DNA of 32,361 nucleotides, from the NCBI GenBank assembly GCA_903918885.1, contig CAIXFY010000017.1, positions 1-32,361 on the forward strand. The letters run 5' to 3'. The notes below the pieces were generated by a model. It was not told the origin of the DNA. It saw only the letters and a list, made by a program, of their open reading frames with translations, and searched no databases. Positions 15,740 to 23,941 of this stretch are shown piece after piece. Each line of letters starts with the position of its first letter. The first letter of the stretch is position 1. This DNA is from an uncultured Verrucomicrobia subdivision 3 bacterium. GTDB taxonomy: Bacteria > Verrucomicrobiota > Verrucomicrobiia > Limisphaerales > UBA11358. Position numbers and translations under genes: made by a program.

Positions 15740-16063
15740 TTATTCAGCTTTCTTCTTGTGCTTCTTGGCGGTCAAGGCTTGCTGCAACGCGGCGATTTCC
15801 GTGTCGTCCAGAGTCTTGTCGCTGTTGACATCAAACACCTGGGCATCGGATTCATTGCCGGCCGCGTAGTCCTTTTGCAACTTGGTGATTTCGTCGGCGT
15901 CCAGCACGCCATTTGTGTTGGCATCATATTTCGTCAAGATGCTCTTGGCGGCGGTAACTTGTTCCGGCGTCGTTTTGGTTTTCTTACCTTTTGCTGACGC
16001 CAGAGCGGGAGCCAACAGACCAAGGCAGCAAAGGCCAAGAATTGCCATATTCAATTTTTTCAT
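15740..16063 (-). CDS. Secreted EF-hand calcium-binding protein, 107 aa
   Basis: An N-terminal signal peptide (MKKLNMAILGLCCLGLLAPA, cleavage near ALASA-KG at about 24) precedes two EF-hand loops: DANTNGVLDADE at about 47-58 and DVNSDKTLDDTE at about 78-89. Both have acidic residues at loop positions 1, 3 or 5, and 12. The C-terminus is Lys-rich (TAKKHKKKAE). It is probably a periplasmic or exported Ca2+-binding protein of unknown target. A strong terminator follows and a 220-bp gene-free stretch precedes it, so it is likely a single-gene transcript. Cys residues within the leader could make it a lipoprotein, but no clean lipobox is seen. Confidence 0.85.
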   Translation of the reverse strand: MKKLNMAILGLCCLGLLAPALASAKGKKTKTTPEQVTAAKSILTKYDANTNGVLDADEITKLQKDYAAGNESDAQVFDVNSDKTLDDTEIAALQQALTAKKHKKKAE

Positions 16064-16283
16064 ATTTGTTTTGGTGGTGACAACACTCCTTTGCTTCCGA
16101 AATCAAAATTGCGTCCACACGGACGCTCCTGACTCGGTTCTGCTAGGGGTTGGCATGCCTCATATGACGCAAACGAATTAACGAAGGTTACAGCGGACTT
16201 TTATTGATACGGGCAATCCAGCCACAAACAACAAGCGGATTAAATGTTCCAACGGAACGAATCGGCTTTTCTCCGGGCAAGAG
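16064..16283. other. Gap between EF-hand gene and waaF end
   Basis: 220 bp without a recognisable gene. It must contain the promoter of the minus-strand EF-hand gene. No clear terminator for the LPS cluster was found by eye. Confidence 0.4.
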
Positions 16284-17483
16284 CTAGGTGGTTTGATCCG
16301 GCCTTGCGGCGGATAGCATCGCCACCACCACGGCTTCAATTTCAATGCCATTCATGCAGCGAAAATCAATCGGACACTCGCGCAGAAAACACGGCGCACA
16401 CGGCGCGTCGGATTTCAACAACCGATGATGCATGTCACCCGGCAAACCGGGACCGGTAAGTTCCGGCGAAGTGCTGCCGAACGGCACCACCACCGGCGTG
16501 CCGAGCGCGGCGGCGACGTGCATCGGACCAGTATCATTCGTCAGCAGCACGCGGCAGAGTTTGAGCAAGGCCATCAGTTCGCGGAGGCTGGTTTTGCCAG
16601 CGAGGCTGATTGCCGACTGCCGATTGCCGATTGCTGATTGGATTTGCGTGGCAACGGCTTCGTCGTTTTTTCCACCAAAAACAAGCCAGACGCAATTTGC
16701 CTTTGTCTGAATTTCTTTCGCGGCGGAGATGAATTTTTCCGCTGGCCAGCGTTTGGCTGAACCGTATTCCGCGCCGGGATTCAGCCCGAAAATCGGCGCG
16801 GAAATTTTGTCCAAACCAAATTTCATTTTCACCGCTTCAATTTCTTCCGGCGTAACGAAAAGTTGCGGCGCGAGCGGCTCCGGATTCGCGCCGAGCGCGC
16901 CGACGAGATGCAGGTATTCAAAAATCTGGTGTGCCGATTTTGGAGATTCCGACTTCTGACTTTTGACTTCTGGCTTCTCTGAAATGAGCTGACGAATTTC
17001 GGACGCCGTCCGTTTCCGCATCTTCACCGCGTCCGTGCGCGGCGCGACGGCCTGTGTCAGAAAAAAATTCCGCCACGGCCGCGCGTAGCCTATGCGCTGC
17101 GGAATGTCCGCAAGAAATACCTCCAGCGCTGAGCGCGGCGAATTGGGCAGCACCAGCGCGAGGTCGAAGCGCGCCGGGATTATTACCGGCGCAGCGTGAA
17201 ATTTTCCCTCCGCCCCGCGCAAAATTTCCGGACCGCGTCCGTAGCGAAGTTTGCGCAAGACTTTCAAAACGCCTTCATCGGCGGTAAACGGAATCACTTC
17301 GTCCACCGCCGGATGATTTTTCCAAAGCTCCGCCAGTTTTGCCGGTGTGAGCAGCGCGATGTGCGCGGCGGGAAATTTTTCGCGCAGACGCAGCAGCGCG
17401 GGCGTGGTCATCACGGCGTCGCCGAGCCAGTTCACGCCGCGCACCAAAATGCGGCGGGGCGGAGTTTTGAAGGCGACGCTCAT
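16284..17483 (-). CDS. waaF: Heptosyltransferase-like glycosyltransferase family 9 (LPS core)
   Basis: 399 aa from the ATG at 17483, which has GGAAGGA about 8 bases before it; the start at 17498 lies inside the lpxL end. N-terminal RILVRGVNWLGDAVMTTPAL and C-terminal LLTNDTGPMHVAAALGTPVV with PFGSTSPELTGP are the GT9 signatures of ADP-heptose:LPS heptosyltransferase II. The enzyme adds heptose to the inner core on the cytoplasmic face. It is last in a coupled lpxK-lpxL-waaF set, 2 bp after lpxL. Two in-frame tandem repeats of a 7-bp unit lie inside: EKPEVKSQKSESPKS (16951-16978) and IQSAIGNRQSAIS (16608-16642). Both look inserted into surface loops. Confidence 0.88.
   Translation of the reverse strand: MSVAFKTPPRRILVRGVNWLGDAVMTTPALLRLREKFPAAHIALLTPAKLAELWKNHPAVDEVIPFTADEGVLKVLRKLRYGRGPEILRGAEGKFHAAPVIIPARFDLALVLPNSPRSALEVFLADIPQRIGYARPWRNFFLTQAVAPRTDAVKMRKRTASEIRQLISEKPEVKSQKSESPKSAHQIFEYLHLVGALGANPEPLAPQLFVTPEEIEAVKMKFGLDKISAPIFGLNPGAEYGSAKRWPAEKFISAAKEIQTKANCVWLVFGGKNDEAVATQIQSAIGNRQSAISLAGKTSLRELMALLKLCRVLLTNDTGPMHVAAALGTPVVVPFGSTSPELTGPGLPGDMHHRLLKSDAPCAPCFLRECPIDFRCMNGIEIEAVVVAMLSAARPDQTT
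16608..16642. repeat. Heptamer tandem repeat (GATTGCC)n inside waaF
   Basis: Five adjacent 7-bp units (GATTGCC, GACTGCC, GATTGCC, GATTGCT, GATTGGA) occur in phase with each other. Read on the coding strand they encode QSAIGNRQSAI, a 7-residue period because 3 units make 21 bp. Confidence 0.9.
16951..16978. repeat. Heptamer tandem repeat (GACTTCT)n inside waaF
   Basis: Four adjacent 7-bp units (GACTTCT, GACTTTT, GACTTCT, GGCTTCT) encode part of EKPEVKSQKSESPKS. The unit differs from the one at 16608 but has the same period. Confidence 0.9.
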
Positions 17484-17485
17484 GC

Positions 17486-18355
17486 TCAATCCTTCCATCG
17501 TCGGTGAACCCAAAACCAGTTCGCCGGATCGCGGCGGACGGCGACTTCCAGATGGCGGTTCACCTCACGCATGATGTCAGCGGTGGCGCGTGGCCGGCCG
17601 TTTTCGTGCGTGGAAATTTCCTCGCCCAATTCCACACGCCAGCGCGCCAGCGCAACGCGATAGCAGATGGCGGTAAAAAGTTTTGCCTCGTAACGCAACG
17701 CGAGAATGGCGGGAGCCAAGCCGGTGTTGCAATCATGGCCGAGAAAGGGTGCGCGCAGTCCTTTGGAACTTTGATCGGCAAGCAGACCCAGAATAATGCC
17801 GCCCTGATTCATCGCCGCGCGAAGTTTTTCGCCGTCGGTGCGCCGTTCAAAATACAAACAGCCGCTCGTGCCGCGCAAATCCTGCATCAAACGATTGAGC
17901 GCGGGCTGTTTCAACGCGCGATAGGTGGTCGCGCACTGATAGCCGGGGCAGAGATGGTTCAGCCGCGCGTAAAGCTCGAAGTTGCCGAAGTGGCCGATGG
18001 CGAAAACGACATTTTCGAGTTTGGCGTCGCCGGTTTGCTTGGGCAGCCGGTCGGCGCCGGCGGCCTCGATGTGCGGCTTGAGTTCCGCCTCGGTCATCGC
18101 CGAAGTTTTGATGGCGCACAAATAATTTTCGCCGATGCGCCGGAAATTTTCGCGGGCGATTTCGTAAATTTCCGCCGCTGATTTTTCCGCGCCGAAAACC
18201 ATCGTCAAATTGTTGACGACCACGCGGCGGTGGCGCGCGTCCAGCCGAAACGCCAGCGCGCCGCCAGCGCGACCGAGCCGGGCGACCCAGAGAAGCGGCA
18301 GCGACTGGATCACCGCGACGAAGCCGCGGGCGAGCCAATAGAGAAGCGCGTTCAT
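17486..18355 (-). CDS. lpxL: Lipid A acyltransferase (LpxL/HtrB family)
   Basis: 289 aa from the ATG at 18355. An N-terminal hydrophobic helix (about 4-25) anchors it to the inner membrane. The HX4(D/E) active-site motif is GHFGNFE with His122 and Glu127. FERRTDGEKLRAAMNQGG and LLADQSSKGLRAPFLG are further blocks of the late acyltransferase family, and the C-terminus ends NWFWVHRRWKD. It transfers a secondary acyl chain to Kdo-lipid A or its precursor. The start overlaps the lpxK stop (TGATG), so the two are translationally coupled. The waaF-like gene begins 2 bp after the stop. Confidence 0.9.
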   Translation of the reverse strand: MNALLYWLARGFVAVIQSLPLLWVARLGRAGGALAFRLDARHRRVVVNNLTMVFGAEKSAAEIYEIARENFRRIGENYLCAIKTSAMTEAELKPHIEAAGADRLPKQTGDAKLENVVFAIGHFGNFELYARLNHLCPGYQCATTYRALKQPALNRLMQDLRGTSGCLYFERRTDGEKLRAAMNQGGIILGLLADQSSKGLRAPFLGHDCNTGLAPAILALRYEAKLFTAICYRVALARWRVELGEEISTHENGRPRATADIMREVNRHLEVAVRRDPANWFWVHRRWKD

Positions 18356-19527
18356 CAGCGAAAACAGATTTTGCTCACGCAATCCTGAAAGTCGTTCGCG
18401 CCGGCGACGATTTTTATTTCCACGCGCATGAAATAGAACGGCACATCGCGCCGGTCAATTTTTGGAAAGCGCACGGCGTCCTTCTGCGTGGTGACGATGA
18501 TTTCGGCCTGCCGTTTTTTGGCGCGGTTGATGGCGTTGAGGATTTCCTGCTGCGTGAACCGGTGATGGTCGGCGAAGCGCTTGGAGTAAACGAGTTCGCC
18601 GCCGAGTTTGACGAGGCTTTGCTCGAAACTTTCCGGCTGCGCGATGCCGCTCAAGGACGCGACTTTTTTTCCGGCGAGCGAATCAATGCCCTTGCGTTCG
18701 CCGGTGAAGACATCCTCGAAATAAAGCGGATGATGCACGCATTCGATGAGGCCGGCGTCGGGATTATGTTTGGCAATGCGGGCGCGCAAGCCGGCGGTGT
18801 TGCCGTCGCTTTTGGTGATGAAAATCGTGTGGGCGCGCGCGAGGTGCGAGGGCGGTTCGCGCAGCGTGCCGCGCGGCAGCATGTGGCCGTTGCCAAACGG
18901 CTGCTGGCAGTCGATCAGCACAACATCATGCCGGCGACCGCGCAAATCCCAATATTGAAAGCCATCGTCGAGCAGCAGCGTGTCGCAGCCGAATTTCTCA
19001 ATCGCGTAGCGCCCGCTCTTCACGCGGTCCTTGTCCACGAGCACGACGACGTCCTTGAGATTCGATGCGAGCATGTAGGGTTCGTCGCCGGCCATTTCGG
19101 AATCGAGCAAAAGGGATTTGCCGTCGGACACGATGCGTGGCGGCGTGTGATCTTCGCGGAGCAGAATCTTGTTCACCAATTTGGTGTGAAGCGGAACCGG
19201 CTTGGAGCGGTAACCGCGCGAAAGGATGGCGACCTTGCGGCCGGCGTCGCGAAGTTCGCGCGCGAATTTTTCCACGACCGGCGTCTTGCCCGTGCCGCCG
19301 ACAGTAAGATTTCCAATCGCGATGACCTGCACGCCGAGCGTCTTGTCGCGCAGGATGCGCCAGTTGTAGAGGACGCGGCGAATTTTGACGGCGACGGTAA
19401 AAACTTTTGAACTGCCAAAAAGAAATCCGCGCATCAGCCGCGCCTTGAAATCATGGCGCTCGTCGAAGATGACTTCGAGCACGAAGGTTTCGCCGGCTTC
19501 GGCCCAGGCACGGAAGGTTTCACGCAT
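18355..19527 (-). CDS. lpxK: Tetraacyldisaccharide 4'-kinase
   Basis: 390 aa from the ATG at 19527; a TTG at 19545 would add six residues. The P-loop-like [18 protein letters not shown] is at 72-89, followed by [11 protein letters not shown] and [11 protein letters not shown]. The DDGFQ motif reads [12 protein letters not shown], with Tyr where His is usual in the well-studied enzymes. The C-terminus carries [12 protein letters not shown] and [16 protein letters not shown] segments of the family. The enzyme phosphorylates the 4' position of lipid A precursor at the inner membrane. The first roughly 40 residues (helical, charged) are longer than in E. coli LpxK. It overlaps lpxL at its stop. 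Confidence 0.92.
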   Translation of the reverse strand: MRETFRAWAEAGETFVLEVIFDERHDFKARLMRGFLFGSSKVFTVAVKIRRVLYNWRILRDKTLGVQVIAIGNLTVGGTGKTPVVEKFARELRDAGRKVAILSRGYRSKPVPLHTKLVNKILLREDHTPPRIVSDGKSLLLDSEMAGDEPYMLASNLKDVVVLVDKDRVKSGRYAIEKFGCDTLLLDDGFQYWDLRGRRHDVVLIDCQQPFGNGHMLPRGTLREPPSHLARAHTIFITKSDGNTAGLRARIAKHNPDAGLIECVHHPLYFEDVFTGERKGIDSLAGKKVASLSGIAQPESFEQSLVKLGGELVYSKRFADHHRFTQQEILNAINRAKKRQAEIIVTTQKDAVRFPKIDRRDVPFYFMRVEIKIVAGANDFQDCVSKICFR

Positions 19528-19584
19528 TGAGTTTAAATGTGCCAAGCCGCGAAACGCGCGGCAAGGATTCCGACTTCAAAAATT

Positions 19585-20070
19585 TCAGTAGCCCAGCTTG
19601 GCGACTTCGCGTTGCAGTGCGAGCTGGAATTCCTGCACGTCGGCGGCGGACGGCTTGTAGCCCTGGACTTTCGGGACAACGCCCAGCCGCCCGGTCTGGT
19701 CGAGATACCAATCGGCAGTCTGGCCGTCGCTGAAGGCAACCTTGCCGCTGATGACCGTGCCGGGCTTGGTGATTTGATCCACCGTCACGGAAACTTTGCT
19801 CGCGGGCGGCAGCACTTCATCCGCATCGGCCAACTCGTCGGCGGGAACCGGCGCGGTCGCCAGCGGCTTGGCGGCGATGGGCGGTTCGGTGACTTTCGGC
19901 GGCTCCGGATCTTTCGGCGTGAGCTTCAAATCATCCACCAAAAAACGCGCCTCCATGTAGGTGAGCTTGAGGCCAAATTCGGCGGCGAGGCGGTTTTGGA
20001 TTTCCGCAAGCTTGGCGCCTTCGGTGATCCATTTTGCGACCGCGAGCCGCTGGGATTCGTCTAATTTCAT
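19585..20070 (-). CDS. Hypothetical protein, 161 aa, in the LPS cluster
   Basis: Not recognised as a named family. Residues 1-50 look like a small helical, helix-turn-helix-like domain (MKLDESQRLAVAKWITEGAK, then LAEIQNRLAAEFGLKLTYME). A Pro/Ala-rich linker follows (about 53-80). A C-terminal beta-rich domain contains VSVTVDQITKPGTVISGKV and SDGQTADWYLDQTGRLGV, ending in a helix. No signal or TM segment is seen, so it is probably cytoplasmic. It sits between rmuC and lpxK on the same strand with gaps of 37 and 57 bp. I recall similar proteins in other Verrucomicrobiota, but no function. Confidence 0.7.
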   Translation of the reverse strand: MKLDESQRLAVAKWITEGAKLAEIQNRLAAEFGLKLTYMEARFLVDDLKLTPKDPEPPKVTEPPIAAKPLATAPVPADELADADEVLPPASKVSVTVDQITKPGTVISGKVAFSDGQTADWYLDQTGRLGVVPKVQGYKPSAADVQEFQLALQREVAKLGY

Positions 20071-20107
20071 GGCGACAGTTTAAGCAACCCGCGCGGAGAA
20101 TCCAGCT

Positions 20108-21478
20108 TCAAGCACTCGGCGGCAACCGCAGTGTCGCGTCGAGCGGCGGCAGCTCTGCCAAATCCTTTCCGCCCGCGCCGCCGCCAAGCTTCTGCAATTT
20201 TTCGCCCGCCGGCCGGACGCGCGATTCGTAGCTGCCCACGGCCTGGTTGAACGCACGGTTCGCTGTATCCAAACCGCCGCGAATTTTTTCCAGATGCTCC
20301 GTGAAGGTGACCACGCGCACGAACAGTTCCTGCGCCGACTCAGCGATTTTCTGCGCGTTCTCCGTCTGCGCGTGCTGTTGCCAACTGACGGAAACCGAAC
20401 GCAGCAGCGCGATGAGCGACGCCGGCGTCGCCAGCAAAATCCTTTTTTCCGCCGCCCAAATAATCAAATCGTGATCGCCTTCCAGCGCCGCGCTGAACAG
20501 CGATTCCGCCGGCACGAACAGCACGACGTAATCCAGCGCGTTCGGAAACTGACGCGGATAATCGCGGTCGGCCAGCGCCTTGATGGTCAGCTTCAGCTTC
20601 GCCGCGTGCGCCGCCAAAGCTTCCGCGCGCTTCACCGGCTCGGCAGATTCCAGCGCATTCAGAAAATCAAAATCAGGAACCTTCGCGTCCACGATGATGA
20701 AGCGGTCGCCCGGCAGTTTCACCACGAGGTCCGGACGATTTTCGCCCGACGAAGTTTGCTCGGTGAAATCGCAGTGCGCGCTCATGCCCGCCGCCTCGAC
20801 GACGCGTCGCAGCGTTTCCTCGCCCCACTTGCCGCGCGCCTGGTTCGAGTGCAGCACCAGCCGGAACTGCTGCGTCTCCGCCGCGAGTGATTGGTTGGAT
20901 TGCGCCAATGTTTCCAAGTGTTTCTTCACTTCGCCAAGCGCGCTCGATTGCGCGCTGGCGCTTTGCTGTAAATTCTTTTGGTAAGTCTCCAACTGCTGCT
21001 TGAGCGGTTCGACCAAGGTTTTAATCGCCTCCTGCCGCTGCGCCAAATCGCCCTTCGCCGTCTCCTGAAATTTGCCGAACGACTGCTCCGCCAGCCGCAG
21101 AAATTCCGGCGCGGACTGTTTGAGCGCGTCGGCGCTCATCGCCTTGAACGCCTCGCGCAAATCGGCGATGGCTTTTTCCTGCGCGAGTTTCGCGTCGCGC
21201 AAGGTTTTTTCGTGCAGCGTTTTTTGCTCGGCGAGAATTTTTTCCGCCGCCGTCTGGTTCGCCTGCGCCGTCGCGAGCGAAGTTTTGCTTTGAGAAAGCT
21301 GTTCGCGCGTCCGGTTCAATTCCGCCTCGCGCTGCGCGAGCTGCTGGCGCAATTCATTTTCCAACCGCGCATCCGCCGGCGCGACGGCTTGTTTGCGTCC
21401 GCCAATCAGCCAGCCGACGAGCAGGCCGAGGCCGCCGCCGACAATCAAACCGATTAATAAATACGCACCGTTGGACAT
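20108..21478 (-). CDS. rmuC: DNA recombination protein RmuC
   Basis: 456 aa. An N-terminal membrane anchor (about 5-26) is followed by a long coiled coil (about 36-205, Gln/Glu/Ala-rich). The RmuC nuclease-like core begins near RGKWGE (215-220), with TSSGENRPDLVVKLPGD and FIIVDAKVP (to 268) carrying the conserved Asp and Lys of the fold, then YPRQFPNALDYVVLFVPAE. RmuC proteins limit inversions at short repeats in E. coli, which is of interest given the many inverted repeats here. It directly follows ridA: the stop of ridA and the ATG of rmuC are one base apart. Confidence 0.9.
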   Translation of the reverse strand: MSNGAYLLIGLIVGGGLGLLVGWLIGGRKQAVAPADARLENELRQQLAQREAELNRTREQLSQSKTSLATAQANQTAAEKILAEQKTLHEKTLRDAKLAQEKAIADLREAFKAMSADALKQSAPEFLRLAEQSFGKFQETAKGDLAQRQEAIKTLVEPLKQQLETYQKNLQQSASAQSSALGEVKKHLETLAQSNQSLAAETQQFRLVLHSNQARGKWGEETLRRVVEAAGMSAHCDFTEQTSSGENRPDLVVKLPGDRFIIVDAKVPDFDFLNALESAEPVKRAEALAAHAAKLKLTIKALADRDYPRQFPNALDYVVLFVPAESLFSAALEGDHDLIIWAAEKRILLATPASLIALLRSVSVSWQQHAQTENAQKIAESAQELFVRVVTFTEHLEKIRGGLDTANRAFNQAVGSYESRVRPAGEKLQKLGGGAGGKDLAELPPLDATLRLPPSA

Positions 21479-21479
21479 T

Positions 21480-21863
21480 TTAAAAATGCGCGATGACTTC
21501 GATTTCCACGCTCGCGCCCTTGGGCAGCGCGGCGACCTGCACGGTGGAACGCGCCGGAAAATTCTCCGTGAAAAATTTCGCGTAAACTTCGTTCATCCCG
21601 TCGAAGTCGCCGAGGCTGGTCATGAACACCGTGCTTTTCACGACATTGGCGAAGGTCAGTTTCTGGTCGTCGAGAATTGCCTTCACGTTTTGCAGCACGC
21701 GCTCGGTCTGCGCCCGGATGTCGCCGGTGATGAGGTTGCCGGTGGCAGGTTCAATCGGAATTTGGCCGGCACAGAAGAGCAGTTCACCGACGCGCACGGC
21801 GTGATTGTAGGGGCCGACGGCGGCGGGCGATTGCGCTGGTTTGATGATGGTCTTGGTAGACAT
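21480..21863 (-). CDS. ridA: RidA family enamine/imine deaminase
   Basis: 127 aa, canonical length. The active-site residues of the family are in place: Tyr19 (GPYNHAV), Arg105 (FPARSTVQV) and Glu120 (ASVEIEVIA). The LFCAGQIPIEP and TVFMTSLGDFDGMNEVY blocks match RidA. The enzyme hydrolyses reactive 2-aminoacrylate/imine intermediates from PLP enzymes in the cytosol, forming trimers. It is the first gene of the minus-strand cluster that continues through rmuC to the LPS genes. Confidence 0.95.
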   Translation of the reverse strand: MSTKTIIKPAQSPAAVGPYNHAVRVGELLFCAGQIPIEPATGNLITGDIRAQTERVLQNVKAILDDQKLTFANVVKSTVFMTSLGDFDGMNEVYAKFFTENFPARSTVQVAALPKGASVEIEVIAHF

Positions 21864-22117
21864 ATATATTCGCGTCGAAGTTTTGCGGCTTTATGCGGCT
21901 AGGTCAAGGAAACGCATGGTTTTGAATGGATTTCAATCAAGGGTCACAGCAGTAAAAGGAAGTGGCTGAAGCTGGTAAAACATTTTGTGGCCGCGGCGAT
22001 TGCCGCCCATCCGTCGGTATTGCCGTCAAAGCGGTCGCCCGCTGCGAAATAAAAAACAGCAAGGATTTGGCAATAGGCGGTGAGCGCGGATTTCGGAAAT
22101 CACGACCATGTTAATGC
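21864..22117. other. Divergent intergenic region between ridA and korA1
   Basis: About 250 bp with no convincing gene, RNA or repeat. It must hold the promoters of the divergent ridA and korAB-1 transcripts, but no clear -35/-10 pair was picked out by eye. Confidence 0.5.
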
Positions 22118-23908
22118 ATGAGTGAAGATTTGATTATAGGCATTGCCGGTTCTGGCGGCGACGGCGTGATTTCGGCGGGTGAATCGCTGCTCACGGCGGC
22201 GGCACTGGAAGGGTATCACTGCGTCATGACCAAGAGCTTCGGCTCGCAGATTCGCGGCGGCGAGGCTTCGTGCCGGTTGCGGCTGGCGACCCAGCCCGTG
22301 CTTAATCCCAACGGCCCGCTCGATGTGGCCGTGGCGCTCAACTGGGACGATTTCAAAAAGTTCGGCGCGGAGTTGCCCGTTGAATCCGCGACGATTGTAA
22401 TTTACGAGAGCAATACCGGCGTCGCGCCGGACAAGCTGCCGCTGCAAGGCGTGAAACCGGCGGTCGTGTTCAGCGTGCCGATCACGGCGATGGCCGCCGA
22501 ACACGCCGGCACCGACAAGGCAAAGAACATCGTAATCGCTGGTCTGCTCGCGGGCTGGTTTGGCATTGGTCGCGAAAGCATGTTGGCGGGCATCCGCAAA
22601 AAATTTGCGAAGAAAGGCACCACTATCGTGGAAGGAAATGTTCGCGCGTTCCAAGCCGGACTTGATTTCACCGTCGCCAATCCGTTGAAGGAAGACCGCA
22701 AATTGTCCGCCCCGCAATCCGGTGGCCAGACCAAGCTTTTGACCGATGGCAACGACATGTGCGCCGCGGCGGCGATTTTTGCCGGTTGCACATTTTTCGG
22801 CGGCTATCCCATCACGCCTTCGACGGAGATCATGCAATTTCTTGACCGCGAAATCTGGAAATATGGCGGCACCGTTTTGCAGGCGGAAGATGAGATTGCC
22901 GGCGTCGGCGCCGTTGTTGGCGCGTCTTTCGCTGGCAAGAAATCCATGACGGCGACCTCCGGTCCCGGCATGTCGCTCAAGACGGAAATTCTTGGACTCG
23001 CGAGTCTCGCCGAATTGCCGCTGGTGTGCGTCAATGTCATGCGCGGCGGCCCGTCCACGGGCATGCCGACCAAGGCCGAACAATCGGATTTGTTCCAGGC
23101 GGCGTTTTCCGCGCATGGCGATTGCCTGCGGCCCGTGTTGGCACCCACGAGCGTCGCCGATATTTTCGGCGTCACGGTGGAAGCGTTCAATCTCGCCGAA
23201 TATTATCAGACGCCGGTGATTGTGCTGTCCGATCAGGAAATTGCGCAACGCAAGGAAACCGTTGATCCGATAGACACCTCGAAATTCCAGATCATCGAGC
23301 GCCGGCGGCCGACTGGTCAGGAGCTGGTGAATTATACCCGTTTCAAAATCACCGAATCCGGCATCAGCCCCATCAGTCATCCGGGCATGGTCGGCGGCAA
23401 TTATCTCTGCGCCGGCATCGAGCACAACGAACAAGGTCGTCCCACCGCTAGCGGCGAGATGCACGCCCGCATGAACGAAAAGCGGTTCAATAAATTTAAT
23501 CCGCTGAAAAACCGCCGCGATCTCTTCACCATCGAAGGCGACCCGGAAGCCCCCATCGGCATGGTGAGTTGGGGCAGCGTGGCCGGCGTGGCGCAGGAAG
23601 CGCTGCGGTTGGCGCAGGCGGAAGGTTTGCAGGTGAAACTGCTCGTGCCGCGGTTGCTGTATCCGGTGGCGGAAACGGTCTATCAGGATTTCTTCGCGTC
23701 TGTCCAGCGTGGCTTGTTCATTGAACAATCCTATCAGGCACAGCTCTATCGCCTCGTGCGGATGTATGTGGATTTTCCGGCCGTGGTCAAACCGTTCGCC
23801 AAGAGCGGATCCAATCCCATCCTGCCGTCCGAAGTGCTCGACCGTCTGCGCGAAATGGTCGTCGCCATCCAGAGCAGCCAGCAACAACCCGAAGCCGTCG
23901 AAAACTGA
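22118..23908 (+). CDS. korA: 2-oxoacid:ferredoxin oxidoreductase, fused gamma-alpha subunit (copy 1)
   Basis: 596 aa. Residues 1-195 are the gamma domain (GIAGSGGDGVISAGESL, and SFGSQIRGGEASCRLR with the RGGEAS signature). The alpha domain runs from about 207 (DGNDMCAAAAIFAGC, GGYPITPSTEIM with YPITPS at 230-235, EDEIAGVGAVVGASFAG, GPGMSLKTEILG, RGGPSTGMPTKAEQSDL). This gamma-alpha fusion with a separate beta subunit is the KorAB type, which oxidatively decarboxylates 2-oxoglutarate or related 2-oxoacids with CoA, reducing ferredoxin, or runs in reverse. The exact substrate is not clear. The beta gene follows after 33 bp, and a second, different pair lies downstream. Confidence 0.92.
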   Translation: MSEDLIIGIAGSGGDGVISAGESLLTAAALEGYHCVMTKSFGSQIRGGEASCRLRLATQPVLNPNGPLDVAVALNWDDFKKFGAELPVESATIVIYESNTGVAPDKLPLQGVKPAVVFSVPITAMAAEHAGTDKAKNIVIAGLLAGWFGIGRESMLAGIRKKFAKKGTTIVEGNVRAFQAGLDFTVANPLKEDRKLSAPQSGGQTKLLTDGNDMCAAAAIFAGCTFFGGYPITPSTEIMQFLDREIWKYGGTVLQAEDEIAGVGAVVGASFAGKKSMTATSGPGMSLKTEILGLASLAELPLVCVNVMRGGPSTGMPTKAEQSDLFQAAFSAHGDCLRPVLAPTSVADIFGVTVEAFNLAEYYQTPVIVLSDQEIAQRKETVDPIDTSKFQIIERRRPTGQELVNYTRFKITESGISPISHPGMVGGNYLCAGIEHNEQGRPTASGEMHARMNEKRFNKFNPLKNRRDLFTIEGDPEAPIGMVSWGSVAGVAQEALRLAQAEGLQVKLLVPRLLYPVAETVYQDFFASVQRGLFIEQSYQAQLYRLVRMYVDFPAVVKPFAKSGSNPILPSEVLDRLREMVVAIQSSQQQPEAVEN

Positions 23909-23941
23909 ACCGGTGAACTTTTTTAAGAAAGATTAAATATC

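Noticed and set aside
22100-23887. 595-aa open frame on the minus strand opposite korA copy 1
   Set aside because: Shadow of the korA reading frame in GC-rich DNA; His/Arg/Phe-rich composition and no recognisable family.
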